Shown: in pieces, positions 20,245 through 28,736 of the stretch | Numbering within the stretch: position 1 is the stretch's first letter | Layout: every line of letters starts with the position of its first letter | NCBI RefSeq assembly: GCF_025630775.1 | Contig: NZ_JAOSZE010000022.1 | Coordinates: 103,703-167,702, forward strand | Length of the DNA: 64,000 nucleotides | Source of the DNA: Actinoplanes sp. KI2 | GTDB taxonomy: Bacteria > Actinomycetota > Actinomycetes > Mycobacteriales > Micromonosporaceae | Direction of reading: 5' to 3' | Made by a program: the position numbers and the translations under genes | Notes under the pieces: model-generated | What the model was told of the DNA's origin: nothing | The model's database searches: none | Seen by the model: only the letters and a program-made list of their open reading frames with translations

Positions 20245-21371
20245 ACGCCGCTGCCCTGTTCCGCAAGGAGTTCGGCGCCGAACCGGCCGGCCTGTGGGCG
20301 GCGCCCGGGCGGGTCAACCTGATCGGCGAGCACACCGACTACAACGAGGGCTTCGTGCTGCCCTTCGCGCTGCCGCAGCGCACGATCGCCGCGGTCGGCC
20401 CCGCCCCTACGGGGGAATGGACGGTCTGCTCCACCTTCGAGGGCGAGTGCGTCTCGTTCGGGGCGACCGAGCCCGGCGAGGTGACCGGCTGGGCGGCGTA
20501 CGTGGCCGGCATCGTCTGGGCGCTGCGGGACGCGGGCTTCGACGTGCCGGGCGCGCGCATCGCGCTCGACTCCGAAGTGCCGGTCGGCTCCGGCCTGTCC
20601 TCCTCGGCCGCCCTGGAGTCGTCGGTGCTCACCGCGTTGGTCGAGCTGGGCGGCCTGGACCTGCCGCTGGACCGGCGCCCGGCGCTGGCCCAGCGCGCCG
20701 AGAACGTCTACGTCGGCGCGCCCACCGGCATCCTCGACCAGTCCGCGTCGATCCGCTGCCAGGCCGGCCGCGCGCTGTTCCTGGACTGCCGCTCGTACGA
20801 GATCAAGCAGATCCCGTTCGATCTGGCCGCCGCCGGCCTGGCGATCCTGGTGATCAACAGCAACGCCCCGCACCAGCACGTCGACGGCGAGTACGGCGCC
20901 CGCCGCAAGTCCTGCGAGGAGGCGGCGCACCTGCTGGGCGTGCCCGCCCTGCGCGACGTGCCGCTCGACGGGCTGGCCGACGCGCTGGCCCGGCTGGACG
21001 ACGAGGTGATGCGCCGCCGGGTGCGGCACATCGTCACCGAGAACCAGCGGGTGCTCGACACGGTCGCGCTGCTCGAGGCGGGCCGGGTCCGCGAGATCGG
21101 GCCGCTGCTGACCGCGTCGCACGCGTCCATGCGGGACGACTTCGAGATCACCGTGCCGCAGATCGACGTGGCGGTGGAGGCGGCGCTCGCGGCGGGCGCC
21201 TACGGGGCGCGGATGACCGGGGGCGGCTTCGGCGGCTGCGTGCTGGCCCTGATCGACGCGGACCGGGCGGCGGCCGTCACCGAGGCGGTGGCGCACGCGT
21301 ACGCGAAACCGGGTTTTACCGCCCCCACCTGCTGGATCGCCACCGCGGGCCCGGGTGCGACCAGGCTTTGA
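20241..21371 (+). CDS. galK: Galactokinase
   Basis: Phosphorylates galactose to galactose-1-phosphate with ATP. The 376-residue GHMP kinase has all three family motifs: GRVNLIGEHTDYNEGFVLPF near residue 22, PVGSGLSSSAALESS, and MTGGGFGGCVL near the C-terminus. ATG 20241 overlaps the galE stop by 4 bp. No galT is present, so the Leloir pathway must be completed elsewhere. Confidence 0.95.
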   Translation: MNAAALFRKEFGAEPAGLWAAPGRVNLIGEHTDYNEGFVLPFALPQRTIAAVGPAPTGEWTVCSTFEGECVSFGATEPGEVTGWAAYVAGIVWALRDAGFDVPGARIALDSEVPVGSGLSSSAALESSVLTALVELGGLDLPLDRRPALAQRAENVYVGAPTGILDQSASIRCQAGRALFLDCRSYEIKQIPFDLAAAGLAILVINSNAPHQHVDGEYGARRKSCEEAAHLLGVPALRDVPLDGLADALARLDDEVMRRRVRHIVTENQRVLDTVALLEAGRVREIGPLLTASHASMRDDFEITVPQIDVAVEAALAAGAYGARMTGGGFGGCVLALIDADRAAAVTEAVAHAYAKPGFTAPTCWIATAGPGATRL

Positions 21372-21399
21372 AAACCCCCGCCGCGGGTAATCACGCAGC

Positions 21400-21600
21400 A
21401 TGACGAGCGAGCGGGAAACCGACCAGCCCAACGAGTTCGGCTTCTCCGGCGGGGCCACCGCGCCCCAGCCGGAGCCGGATCACCGCAAGGCGGAGGACGT
21501 CGACGGCGAGAGCATCGCGGTCCCGTCCGGCGACCTGACCGGCGCGATCACGCACGCTATCGAAGACGCCACCGAACACCGCCACGACGAGGACGAATAG
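21400..21600 (+). CDS. Small acidic hypothetical protein (66 aa)
   Basis: A 66-residue, strongly acidic product with no hydrophobic segment, ending in HRHDEDE. Not recognised. It starts 28 bp after galK on the same strand and ends just before a stem-loop, so it is probably the last gene of that transcript. The amino acid composition is that of a disordered peptide; coding status is likely but not certain. Confidence 0.55.
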   Translation: MTSERETDQPNEFGFSGGATAPQPEPDHRKAEDVDGESIAVPSGDLTGAITHAIEDATEHRHDEDE

Positions 21601-21609
21601 GACTGGCGG

Positions 21610-21629
21610 CGTGGGGATGGCTCCCCACG
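21610..21629. terminator. Stem-loop between convergent genes
   Basis: Perfect 8-bp arms, CGTGGGGA and TCCCCACG, with a TGGC loop, placed between the acidic protein gene (plus) and cysN (minus). It can serve both directions. No T-run follows. Confidence 0.7.
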
Positions 21630-21651
21630 ACCCTCTAGGCGCGCGCTACTC

Positions 21652-22950
21652 CTACTGGGCCTCGATGATCATGCCGGCGCCGACCGTGCGGTTGGTGCTC
21701 TCGTCGACCAGGATGAAGCCGCCGGTGGTGCGGTTGCGGCGGTACTCGTCGGCGAGCAGCGGCACGGTGGTGCGCAGCCGGATCCGGCCGATCTCGTTGA
21801 GCTGAAGCTCCCCGGCGTTCTCGTCCCGGTGCAGCGTGTTCACGTCGAGCCGGTACTGCAGGCCGCGGACCACCGTGCGGGCGGTCCGGGTGGTGTGCTT
21901 GATGGCGTACTTCCCGCCGATCCGCAGCGGCGCCGTCTCGTCCATCCAGCAGACCATCGCCTCGATGTCCTGCGCCACCGCCGGCGCGTTGTGCGGCCGG
22001 CAGATCATGTCGCCGCGGGAGATGTCGATCTCGTCGGCCAACCGGACGGTGACCGACATCGGCGGAAACGCCTCGGCAACCGGGCCGTCGGCGGTGTCGA
22101 TGCCGGCGATCGTGCTGTGCAGGCCGGACGGCAGGACCATCACCTCGTCGCCGGGCTTGAGCACGCCGGAGGCGACCTGGCCGGCGTAGCCGCGGTAGTC
22201 GGTGACCGTGGTGGACTGCGGGCGGATCACGTACTGCACCGGGAAGCGCACGTCGACCAGGTTGCGGTCGGAGGCGATGTGCACGTGCTCGAGGTGGTGC
22301 AGCAGCGACGGGCCCTCGTACCAGGGGCTGTTCTCCGAGCGGGAGGCGATGTTGTCGCCGTTGAGCGCGGAGACCGGGATGATCGTCAGGTCGGTGATCT
22401 CGAGCTTCGCCGCGAACGAGGTGAACTCGTCGGCGATCCGGTCGTAGACCGCCTTGTCCCAGTCGACCAGGTCCATCTTGTTGACACAGAGCACCAGGTG
22501 CGGCACCCGCAGCAGGCTGGTCAGGAAGGCGTGCCGGCGGGACTGCTCGACCAGGCCCTTGCGCGCGTCGACCAGGATCAGCGCCAGGTCGGCGGTGGAG
22601 GCGCCGGTGACCATGTTCCGGGTGTACTGAATGTGCCCCGGGGTGTCGGCGATGATGAACTTGCGCCGCGGCGTGGCGAAGTACCGGTACGCGACGTCGA
22701 TCGTGATGCCCTGCTCGCGCTCGGCGCGCAGGCCGTCGGTGAGCAGCGCGAGGTTGGTGTACTCGTCGCCGCGCGCGGCGCTGACCGCCTCGACCGCGTC
22801 GAGCTGGTCCGCGAAGATCGACTTGGTGTCGTAGAGGAGCCGCCCGATCAGCGTGGACTTGCCGTCGTCGACGCTGCCCGCAGTCGCGAACCGCAGCAGG
22901 TCCATCCGCTGCGAAGGCGCGGTCTCGGTCTCCAGCACGGCCTGGCTCAT
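21652..22950 (-). CDS. cysN: Sulfate adenylyltransferase subunit 1 (GTPase)
   Basis: GTP-hydrolysing subunit of ATP sulfurylase, which makes adenosine-5'-phosphosulfate. GTPase motifs: GSVDDGKST at about 25, DTPGH, NKMD; then beta-barrel domains including RRNRTTGGFILVDESTNRTV. 432 residues from ATG 22950, with no fused CysC kinase domain. The start overlaps the cysD stop by one base (TGATG). The longer upstream frame is antisense-type noise within cysD. Confidence 0.96.
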   Translation of the reverse strand: MSQAVLETETAPSQRMDLLRFATAGSVDDGKSTLIGRLLYDTKSIFADQLDAVEAVSAARGDEYTNLALLTDGLRAEREQGITIDVAYRYFATPRRKFIIADTPGHIQYTRNMVTGASTADLALILVDARKGLVEQSRRHAFLTSLLRVPHLVLCVNKMDLVDWDKAVYDRIADEFTSFAAKLEITDLTIIPVSALNGDNIASRSENSPWYEGPSLLHHLEHVHIASDRNLVDVRFPVQYVIRPQSTTVTDYRGYAGQVASGVLKPGDEVMVLPSGLHSTIAGIDTADGPVAEAFPPMSVTVRLADEIDISRGDMICRPHNAPAVAQDIEAMVCWMDETAPLRIGGKYAIKHTTRTARTVVRGLQYRLDVNTLHRDENAGELQLNEIGRIRLRTTVPLLADEYRRNRTTGGFILVDESTNRTVGAGMIIEAQ

Positions 22951-23861
22951 CAGAAGTAGCCCTCTCGCTTGCGGTCTTCCATCGCTGCCTCGCTGACCTT
23001 GTCGTCGCCCCGGGTGGCGCCGCGCTCGGTGATCCGGGTGGCCGCGACCTCGGCGATCACCTTCTCCACGGTGTCCGCCTCGGAGAGCACCGCGGCGGTC
23101 TGCGACGCGTCGCCGACCGTCCGGTAGCGCACGGTCTTGACAGAACTGGTCTCGCCGTCGCGCAGCCGGATGAACTCGTTGATCGCGTAGAACATGCCAT
23201 CGCGCTCGACGACCTCCCGGTCGTGCGCGTAGTAGATGCTGGGCAGCGGAATCTGCTCGCGGGCGATGTAGTGCCACACGTCCAGCTCGGTCCAGTTGGA
23301 CAGCGGGAAGACCCGGATCGACTCGCCCGCGTGGTGCCGGCCGTTGTACAGCGCCCACAGCTCGGGCCGCTGGTTCTTCGGGTCCCACTGGCCGAACTCG
23401 TCGCGGAAGCTGAACATCCGCTCCTTGGCCCGAGCCTTCTCCTCGTCCCGCCGGGCGCCGCCGAAGAGCGCGTCGAAGCGGTACTTCTCGACCGCGTTGA
23501 GCAGCACCGGGGTCTGGATCCGGTTGCGGGTGCCGTCCGGCAGCTCGCGCACCAGACCGGTGTCGATCGCCTCCTGCACGCTGGCGACCACCAGGTTGAG
23601 CCCGAGCGCGGCCACCCGGCTGTCCCGGAACTCCAGCACCTCGGCGAAGTTGTGCCCGGTGTCGACGTGCATCACCGGGAACGGGATGCGGGCCGGGGCG
23701 AACGCCTTCTCGGCCAGCCGGAGCATCACGATCGAGTCCTTGCCGCCGGAGAAGAGCAGGACCGGGCGCTCGAACTCGGCCATCACCTCGCGCATGACGA
23801 AGATGCTCTCGGCTTCGAGAGCATCCAGATGCGAAACGCGGTAGTGCCCTGTCTGGCTCAT
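22950..23861 (-). CDS. cysD: Sulfate adenylyltransferase subunit 2
   Basis: Catalytic subunit of ATP sulfurylase. The 303-residue protein has the PP-loop LLFSGGKDSIVML at about 36-48, MHVDTGHNF, and FPLSNWTELDVWHYI. ATG at 23861 is preceded by a GGAAAGG box; the upstream extension to 23984 is not family-like. Order cysQ-cysD-cysN on the minus strand with small gaps indicates one operon for sulfate activation and its by-product disposal. Confidence 0.96.
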   Translation of the reverse strand: MSQTGHYRVSHLDALEAESIFVMREVMAEFERPVLLFSGGKDSIVMLRLAEKAFAPARIPFPVMHVDTGHNFAEVLEFRDSRVAALGLNLVVASVQEAIDTGLVRELPDGTRNRIQTPVLLNAVEKYRFDALFGGARRDEEKARAKERMFSFRDEFGQWDPKNQRPELWALYNGRHHAGESIRVFPLSNWTELDVWHYIAREQIPLPSIYYAHDREVVERDGMFYAINEFIRLRDGETSSVKTVRYRTVGDASQTAAVLSEADTVEKVIAEVAATRITERGATRGDDKVSEAAMEDRKREGYF

Positions 23862-23913
23862 ACGGTTTCCCGACCTTTCCGGGGTTTGCGGCCGTGTTGC
23901 ACTGCTTGAACCG

Positions 23914-24792
23914 TCATTGTGACGGAAGGTGGCGCTGCAACGCTGCAAGCAACCGAGGAGCGAGATCCTTACGGCACACCACAAGGTCCGGCAACTTGGG
24001 ATCGGCCTCGTTGTATTTCAGCGCAGAACCGTCGATTCGGCTAGCGTGCAGACCGGTGGCCAGCGCCACAGCTACCGGCGCGGCGGAGTCCCACTCGTAC
24101 TGGCCGCCCGCGTGCACGTACGCGTCGGCCTCCCCGCTGATCACCGCGGCGATCTTCACACCGGCCGAGCCCATCGGCACCAGCTCGGCGCCGAGCTCCT
24201 CGGCGAGCGCCACCACGAACCCCGGCGGGCGGGTGCGGCTGGCCGCGATCCGCAGCGCCTGCCCGTCGCCGAGCGGCATCGGCGGGTACGCCGGGGGCTG
24301 GTCGGTGGCGATCGTCCGGTGCTGGGCCGGCATCGCCACGGCGCCCGCGGCCAGGCGGCCCGGGCTCGACGAGTCCGCGGTCCAGAGCGCCACGTGCACG
24401 GCCCAGTCGGTACGGCCCTCCTCGGAGAACTCGCGGGTGCCGTCCAGCGGGTCGACGATCCAGACCCGGCTCGACTCGAGTCGCTCCGGGCGGGCGGCCG
24501 GCTCGCCTTCCTCCCAGGCCACGCGGGCGTGGTCGTCCTCCTCGGAGAGGACCGCGTCGGCCGGCCGCCAGCGGGCGAGCTCGGTGCGCAGCAGATCGTG
24601 CGCGGCGCGGTCACCGGCGGTCTTGAGGGCCTTCGCGTCCGCGTACCCGACCTCCGCCCGCACCGAGAGCAAAAGGTGGCCGGCCCGCTCGGCCAGCCAG
24701 CGGGCGAAGGCCGCGTCGATCACCGGGGGCGTCCCGGCCTCGTCACGCTGGGTCACGAGGCTCGCCGGCGTCGATGTCCGCTCGCTGGTCAT
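23914..24792 (-). CDS. cysQ: 3'(2'),5'-bisphosphate nucleotidase CysQ-like
   Basis: Removes the 3'-phosphate from PAP/PAPS, keeping sulfate activation from being poisoned. The 292-residue inositol-monophosphatase-fold protein has AVLSEEDDHARV, the metal motif WIVDPLDGTREFSEEG, and the second metal motif YEWDSAAPVAVAL with GSAGVKIAAVISGEADAYVH. It is 52 bp upstream of cysD on the same strand. The gene symbol follows the context; the alternative is a general inositol phosphatase. Confidence 0.9.
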   Translation of the reverse strand: MTSERTSTPASLVTQRDEAGTPPVIDAAFARWLAERAGHLLLSVRAEVGYADAKALKTAGDRAAHDLLRTELARWRPADAVLSEEDDHARVAWEEGEPAARPERLESSRVWIVDPLDGTREFSEEGRTDWAVHVALWTADSSSPGRLAAGAVAMPAQHRTIATDQPPAYPPMPLGDGQALRIAASRTRPPGFVVALAEELGAELVPMGSAGVKIAAVISGEADAYVHAGGQYEWDSAAPVAVALATGLHASRIDGSALKYNEADPKLPDLVVCRKDLAPRLLAALQRHLPSQ

Positions 24793-24808
24793 GTAGGAGC
24801 TCCCTCAC

Positions 24809-26620
24809 TCAATACGCTCCCGACGAGCGCACCACGGCCGTCATCGTCCGTAAAAGGATCACCAGGTCCAAACTGAGGGACCAGTTCTCCACATAGCGCA
24901 GGTCCAACCGCACGGCTTCCTCCCACGGCAGGTCCGCTCGTCCGGAAACCTGCCATAAGCCCGTCATGCCGGGTTTCACGGCTAGGCGACGCCGCACGTC
25001 GCCGGCGTACGCGGCCACCTCCGACGGCAACGGCGGTCGGGGCCCGACCAGCGACATCTGGCCCAGCAGTACGTTCAGCAGCTGCGGCAGCTCATCCAGC
25101 GAGAACCGGCGCAACCACCGGCCGACCCGGGTCACCCGCGGATCGTCACGGATCTTGAAGAGCACCCCGTCCTGCTCGTTGAGATGCCGGAGCTCGGCAA
25201 GCCGGGCCTCAGCGTCCAGATACATGCTCCGGAACTTGAAGATACGGAAGTGACTGCCGTCCCGGCCGACCCGTACCTGACGAAAGAGTACCGGCCCGCG
25301 CGAGGTCAAGCGCACACACAGTGCGACAGTCAGGAGCAACGGCCCGAAAACGGCTAGCAGGGCCAGCGCGCCGACCCGATCGAACGCCTCCTTGACCAGG
25401 CGCGAGCCGCCGTGCAGCCGGGGATGCTCGACGTGCAGCATGGGCAGCCCGTCGACCGGCCGGATCGTGGTCCGTCCGCCCGCGACGTCGACCAGCGCGC
25501 TCGCCACTATCAGGTCGACGTCGTCGCGCTCCAGCCGCCAGGCCAGCCGGCGCAACTGGACCCCGTCGAGCTCCGGGCAGCTGAGCACCACCACGGTGTC
25601 CGCCTCGGCCAGGTCGACCGCGTTCGCCACGTCGTCGAACGTGCCATAGACCGGCAGCACACCCACCCCGACGCCGTCGTGCCCCGGCGGCAGGCACGCG
25701 CCCACCACCTCGAGCCCGTGATATCGCTCCCGGCACAGCTGGCGGGTCATCCCGATCACCGACAGCTCGTGCCCGACGAGCAGCACCCGGCGCAGGTTCT
25801 CGCCCTTCGACCGGGCCAGATGCAGCCGCTTGCGCAGCACGAACCGGCACACCACCGAGGTGACGATCGCGGTGGGCACGGCGGCGAGGACATAGCCTCG
25901 GGCCAGATCAAGATCGAGCGCGTACGAGACGAGCGCCGCGCCCGCGATCAGCCCGACCCCGCCCCGCAGCACCCGCTGATACTCGTCGGTGCCGACGAAC
26001 AGGAACCTTCGCTCGTACGCCCGGCAGAACCCGAGCACGGCCAGCAGCAACAACGGCAGCAACCCGGTGAGGAACATGTAGCCCCGGTTGTACGCGGTCA
26101 CCTCGTCGCCGAACCGCAGCCCGAAGGTCACCCCGCCGGCCGCGCCACCGGCCAGCAGGTCGCAGAGCACCAGGACGCGGACGTACCGGTGCTCCCAGCG
26201 CTGCCGCCGGGACATCGCCGCGTGCCGGCCCCGCACCCGCACGAACGGGCGGGCGGGCGAGCGCTCGGCCGCCGTCCGGTTCCGCCGGTCCGACCAGTGC
26301 CGGTCGACCGCCCGGTTCCGCTCGCGCTGCCCGGCACCCCGCGCCGCCCGCGGCGGCGCGTTGTCCGGCTTCGGCTTCGGCGGCGCCGGGCTGGGCTTCG
26401 GGGGCGGCCCCGGGCTCAGCTTCGGAGACGGCCCTGGGCTCGGCTTCGGCGACGGCCCCGGGCTCAGCTTCGGCGGCGCCGGGCTCAACGGAACCAGGAT
26501 CTTGCTGTTCCGGGACGAGCGGCCGGCCGGGGCCCCCGGACCGGCCTCCGGCAGAGGGACGGTCGTCTCGGTCAGCAACGAGTCCTCGACGGCCTCCTGC
26601 CGCGCCGCCTCCTGCTGCAC
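24809..26620 (-). CDS. Undecaprenyl-phosphate sugar transferase (exopolysaccharide priming)
   Basis: Transfers a sugar-1-phosphate from a nucleotide sugar to undecaprenyl phosphate, starting an exopolysaccharide repeat unit. The C-terminal WbaP/ExoY catalytic domain has the preceding membrane helix and FKFRSMYLDAE, FSLDELPQLLNVLLGQMSLV, GPRPPLPSEV and KPGMTGLWQVSGR. In front are four membrane segments and a CoA-binding-like cytoplasmic domain. The N-terminal 130 residues are Pro/Ser/Lys-rich with SPGPSPKP-type repeats. GTG at 26620 is chosen for the GGGGAGG box 8 nt upstream, giving 603 residues. It ends 16 bp before cysQ begins, so the cys genes may be co-transcribed with it. Confidence 0.9.
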   Translation of the reverse strand: MQQEAARQEAVEDSLLTETTVPLPEAGPGAPAGRSSRNSKILVPLSPAPPKLSPGPSPKPSPGPSPKLSPGPPPKPSPAPPKPKPDNAPPRAARGAGQRERNRAVDRHWSDRRNRTAAERSPARPFVRVRGRHAAMSRRQRWEHRYVRVLVLCDLLAGGAAGGVTFGLRFGDEVTAYNRGYMFLTGLLPLLLLAVLGFCRAYERRFLFVGTDEYQRVLRGGVGLIAGAALVSYALDLDLARGYVLAAVPTAIVTSVVCRFVLRKRLHLARSKGENLRRVLLVGHELSVIGMTRQLCRERYHGLEVVGACLPPGHDGVGVGVLPVYGTFDDVANAVDLAEADTVVVLSCPELDGVQLRRLAWRLERDDVDLIVASALVDVAGGRTTIRPVDGLPMLHVEHPRLHGGSRLVKEAFDRVGALALLAVFGPLLLTVALCVRLTSRGPVLFRQVRVGRDGSHFRIFKFRSMYLDAEARLAELRHLNEQDGVLFKIRDDPRVTRVGRWLRRFSLDELPQLLNVLLGQMSLVGPRPPLPSEVAAYAGDVRRRLAVKPGMTGLWQVSGRADLPWEEAVRLDLRYVENWSLSLDLVILLRTMTAVVRSSGAY

Positions 26621-26761
26621 CCCGAAGACCTCCCCCCGCCTCGCCGGCCCGACACACCCAACGGTGCATACGTGTGACCAACGCACGGACAGCGGCCTCC
26701 GTCACGGGACTATCGGACGGACAAAACCCCTCAAATGATCTATCCGTTTCGGCCCGCGAGA

Positions 26762-27349
26762 TCAACCGCCGTGGTATTTGTTCTGCGCCCACTCCACGCC
26801 TTCGAGCGCGATCGCCTCGACGACGTCCGCCGCTCGGTCGACGAGAAACTCCAGCTCCTTACGCTCCGCGCCGGAAAAGTCGGACAGCACGTAGTCCGCC
26901 GGATCCTGCCGGCCGGGCGGCCGCCCGATCCCGAAACGGACCCGCGCGAACTCCTTGCTCGACAGCGACTTCGACATCGAGCGCAGCCCGTTGTGGCCAC
27001 CCTCACCGCCGCCTCGCTTCGCACGTACCTGCCCGAACGGCACGTCAAGCTCATCATGCACGGCAATCACGTTCGCCACCGGCACCTTGAAAAACTGGGC
27101 CAGCGACACGACCGGCGCACCGGACAGGTTCATGTAGGTCAGCGGCTTCACCAGGACGAGCTTCGGCCCGCCGAAGGTCGTCCGCCCCTCGGCCACGTCG
27201 GCGTGCGCGCGCTTCGCGCGGCCGAACTTGGCGCCCATCCGGGACGCCAGCAGGTCGGCCACCATGAAGCCCACGTTGTGCCGGTTACCGGCGTATTCCT
27301 TGCCCGGGTTGCCCAGGCCGACCACCAGCCACGGCGACTCGTCGCTCAC
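26762..27349 (-). CDS. pth: Peptidyl-tRNA hydrolase
   Basis: Cleaves peptidyl-tRNA released from stalled ribosomes. 195 residues with VVGLGNPGKEYAGNRHNVGF (catalytic His), PLTYMNLSG, VHDELDVPFG and GGGEGGHNGLRSM, all as in bacterial Pth. GTG at 27349 follows GGAGGGGCA. It is downstream of the L25 gene, from which a stem-loop separates it; the L25-pth order is widely conserved. Confidence 0.96.
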   Translation of the reverse strand: MSDESPWLVVGLGNPGKEYAGNRHNVGFMVADLLASRMGAKFGRAKRAHADVAEGRTTFGGPKLVLVKPLTYMNLSGAPVVSLAQFFKVPVANVIAVHDELDVPFGQVRAKRGGGEGGHNGLRSMSKSLSSKEFARVRFGIGRPPGRQDPADYVLSDFSGAERKELEFLVDRAADVVEAIALEGVEWAQNKYHGG

Positions 27350-27368
27350 TGCCCCTCCAGATACACGT

Positions 27369-27401
27369 CAGGGAAAGCGCCCGGCTCGGACGCTTTCCCT
27401 G
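27369..27401 (-). terminator. Stem-loop between L25 and pth genes
   Basis: Perfect 11-bp arms (CAGGGAAAGCG and CGCTTTCCCTG) with an 11-nt loop in the 81-bp gap between the L25 stop and the pth start. Probably a partial terminator separating abundant L25 mRNA from pth. Confidence 0.75.
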
Positions 27402-27430
27402 ATCACAGCCATGTACCGCCGGCGGCGGAT

Positions 27431-28060
27431 TTACTCCTCCGACGCACCCTCGGCGGCAGCCTCGTCGCCCTCGCCCTCGGCGGCCGGCTCGGTGCCCTCG
27501 AGCTGCTCGGCGGTCTGCGCCTGCGACACGATCGCCAGCACGAACTCGGGGTCGACGGCCAGCTCCACGCCGCTCGGCAGGGTCACGCTGGCGGCGGTCA
27601 CCTGGGTGCCCGCCTCGAGGCCGTCGATCGAGACCTCGAAGCCGGACGGCAGGTGCATCGCCTCGGCCACCACGGCCAGCGTGGTCGACTCGTGCACGAC
27701 CAGCGTGTTCCGGGCGGCCTCGCCGGTCAGCGTCACCGGGACGTCGACCTGGACCTTCTCGCCGCGCTTCACGATCAGCAGGTCCACGTGCTCGTACGTG
27801 TCCTTGACCGGGTCGCGCTGGATGGCCTTCGGCAGCGCCAGCGTGGTGCCCGACGCGCCGTTGATGTCGATCGTGAAGACCTGGTTGAGCCCGCCGTGCC
27901 GGATGGCAGCCGCGAACTCTCGGGCCGGCAGCGCGATGTGCTGCGGCTTCTCGCCGTGGCCGTAAAGCACGGCGGGCACCAAACCGGCCCGGCGCGTGCG
28001 GCGGGCACCACCCTTGCCGAACTCGGTGCGGGGCTCGGCGCTGATCTTTACCTCGGACAC
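27431..28060 (-). CDS. rplY: 50S ribosomal protein L25 (general stress protein Ctc type)
   Basis: Binds 5S rRNA in the large subunit. 209 residues: the N-terminal L25 domain (VSEVKISAEPRTEFGKGGAR, YGHGEKPQHIALP) and the long-form C-terminal beta domain of the Ctc/TL5 type, with an acidic Ala/Glu-rich tail after residue 185. GTG at 28060 has AGGAG seven nt upstream; a longer frame to 28210 reads into the intergenic repeats and is rejected. Confidence 0.95.
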   Translation of the reverse strand: MSEVKISAEPRTEFGKGGARRTRRAGLVPAVLYGHGEKPQHIALPAREFAAAIRHGGLNQVFTIDINGASGTTLALPKAIQRDPVKDTYEHVDLLIVKRGEKVQVDVPVTLTGEAARNTLVVHESTTLAVVAEAMHLPSGFEVSIDGLEAGTQVTAASVTLPSGVELAVDPEFVLAIVSQAQTAEQLEGTEPAAEGEGDEAAAEGASEE

Positions 28061-28330
28061 GGGGAAACTCCTGAAACTCTTCGATCGGGCTGCGTCGTAA
28101 GTCGGCGGGCTGCTGGGTCCGGCAGTGGCGATCGGCTTGCGGCCGTTCGTCGGCGCTGCCGGGCAAGGGAAGGCGCGCTGGGCACAGGCCCGGAGCACCG
28201 CGTCGATCACGGTGCCTCCGAGCGGCTGCGAACCTCAGCAGACCGCGGGGCACCCTCGCCGTGGCAACCGCTCTATCTTACCCACGACGTTTTGCGGCTG
28301 TTCAGCGGGTCGGGCGGATGCAATTGCCGA

Positions 28331-28406
28331 GCTTGCTGGTCCCGTTTTGGGGAGTCCCGTGCGGCTGGGCTGGCCGGTCCCGATTTGGGGAGTCCCGTGC
28401 GGCTGA
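28331..28406. repeat. Two tandem 38-bp repeats left of palindromic element B
   Basis: Two 38-bp units (28331-28368, 28369-28406) share GGGGAGTCCCGTGCGGCTG and differ at four positions. A third unit starts at 28407 with GCTGGCTGG and runs directly into element B, so the repeat unit overlaps the element's left flank. A related segment is present, inverted, next to element C at about 41489. Confidence 0.8.
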
Positions 28407-28541
28407 GCTGGCTGGCTTCGCTTCGCTCCGCGGGCGATCGCCCCTTTGATGCTCGTGAGGAGGCAGGCGATTCCCGGCGCCGCAAACCCCGCGGCGACGG
28501 GAATCGACTGCCTCCTCACGAGCGGGGCGATCGCGGGCCGT
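28407..28541 (+). repeat. Palindromic intergenic element, copy B
   Basis: Arms of 26 bp (28451-28476 and 28498-28523, 25 of 26 paired) enclose a 21-nt loop (28477-28497) with the core CCGCAAACCCCGCGGCG. Left flank GGCTTCGCTTCGCTCCGC then GGGCGATCGCCCCTTTGA; right flank GGGGCGATCGCGGGCCGT. It lies in the 676-bp gap between the L25 and prs genes, which has no credible gene. Confidence 0.9.
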
Positions 28542-28580
28542 TCCGTGGTACGGGGCCCTTGGGAAATGATGGTGGCCTCG

Positions 28581-28716
28581 GCGCGGGTCACGCCGTGGGT
28601 GGCGTTGGCGCTGGTCACGCCGTGGGTGGCGTTGGCGCTGGTCACGCCGTGGGTGGCGTTGGCGCGGGTCACGCCGTGGGTGGCGTTGGCGCGGGTCACG
28701 CCGTGGGGTGGCGTTG
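28581..28716. repeat. Five tandem 27-bp repeats before the prs stop
   Basis: Units of GCGCGGGTCACGCCGTGGGT plus GGCGTTG (27 bp) repeat five times, the last with one extra G, followed by a partial unit ending near the prs stop. Variation is limited to CTGG/CGGG at one site. The unit length is a multiple of three, so an open frame (TRANATHGV repeated on the minus strand) runs through, but nothing suggests it is a gene. Confidence 0.85.
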
Positions 28717-28736
28717 GCGCGGGGGTTGGCGGTGGG

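Noticed and set aside
25209..26792. Alternative minus-strand frames in the sugar-transferase region
   Set aside because: They are out of frame with the catalytic motifs FKFRSM and DELPQL, and have shadow-type Arg/Ala composition.
28235..28699. Minus-strand frame with TRANATHGV repeats in the L25-prs gap
   Set aside because: It reads through the 27-bp tandem array and the palindromic element, has no ribosome-binding site and no homologous pattern; the open frame follows from the repeat length being a multiple of three.
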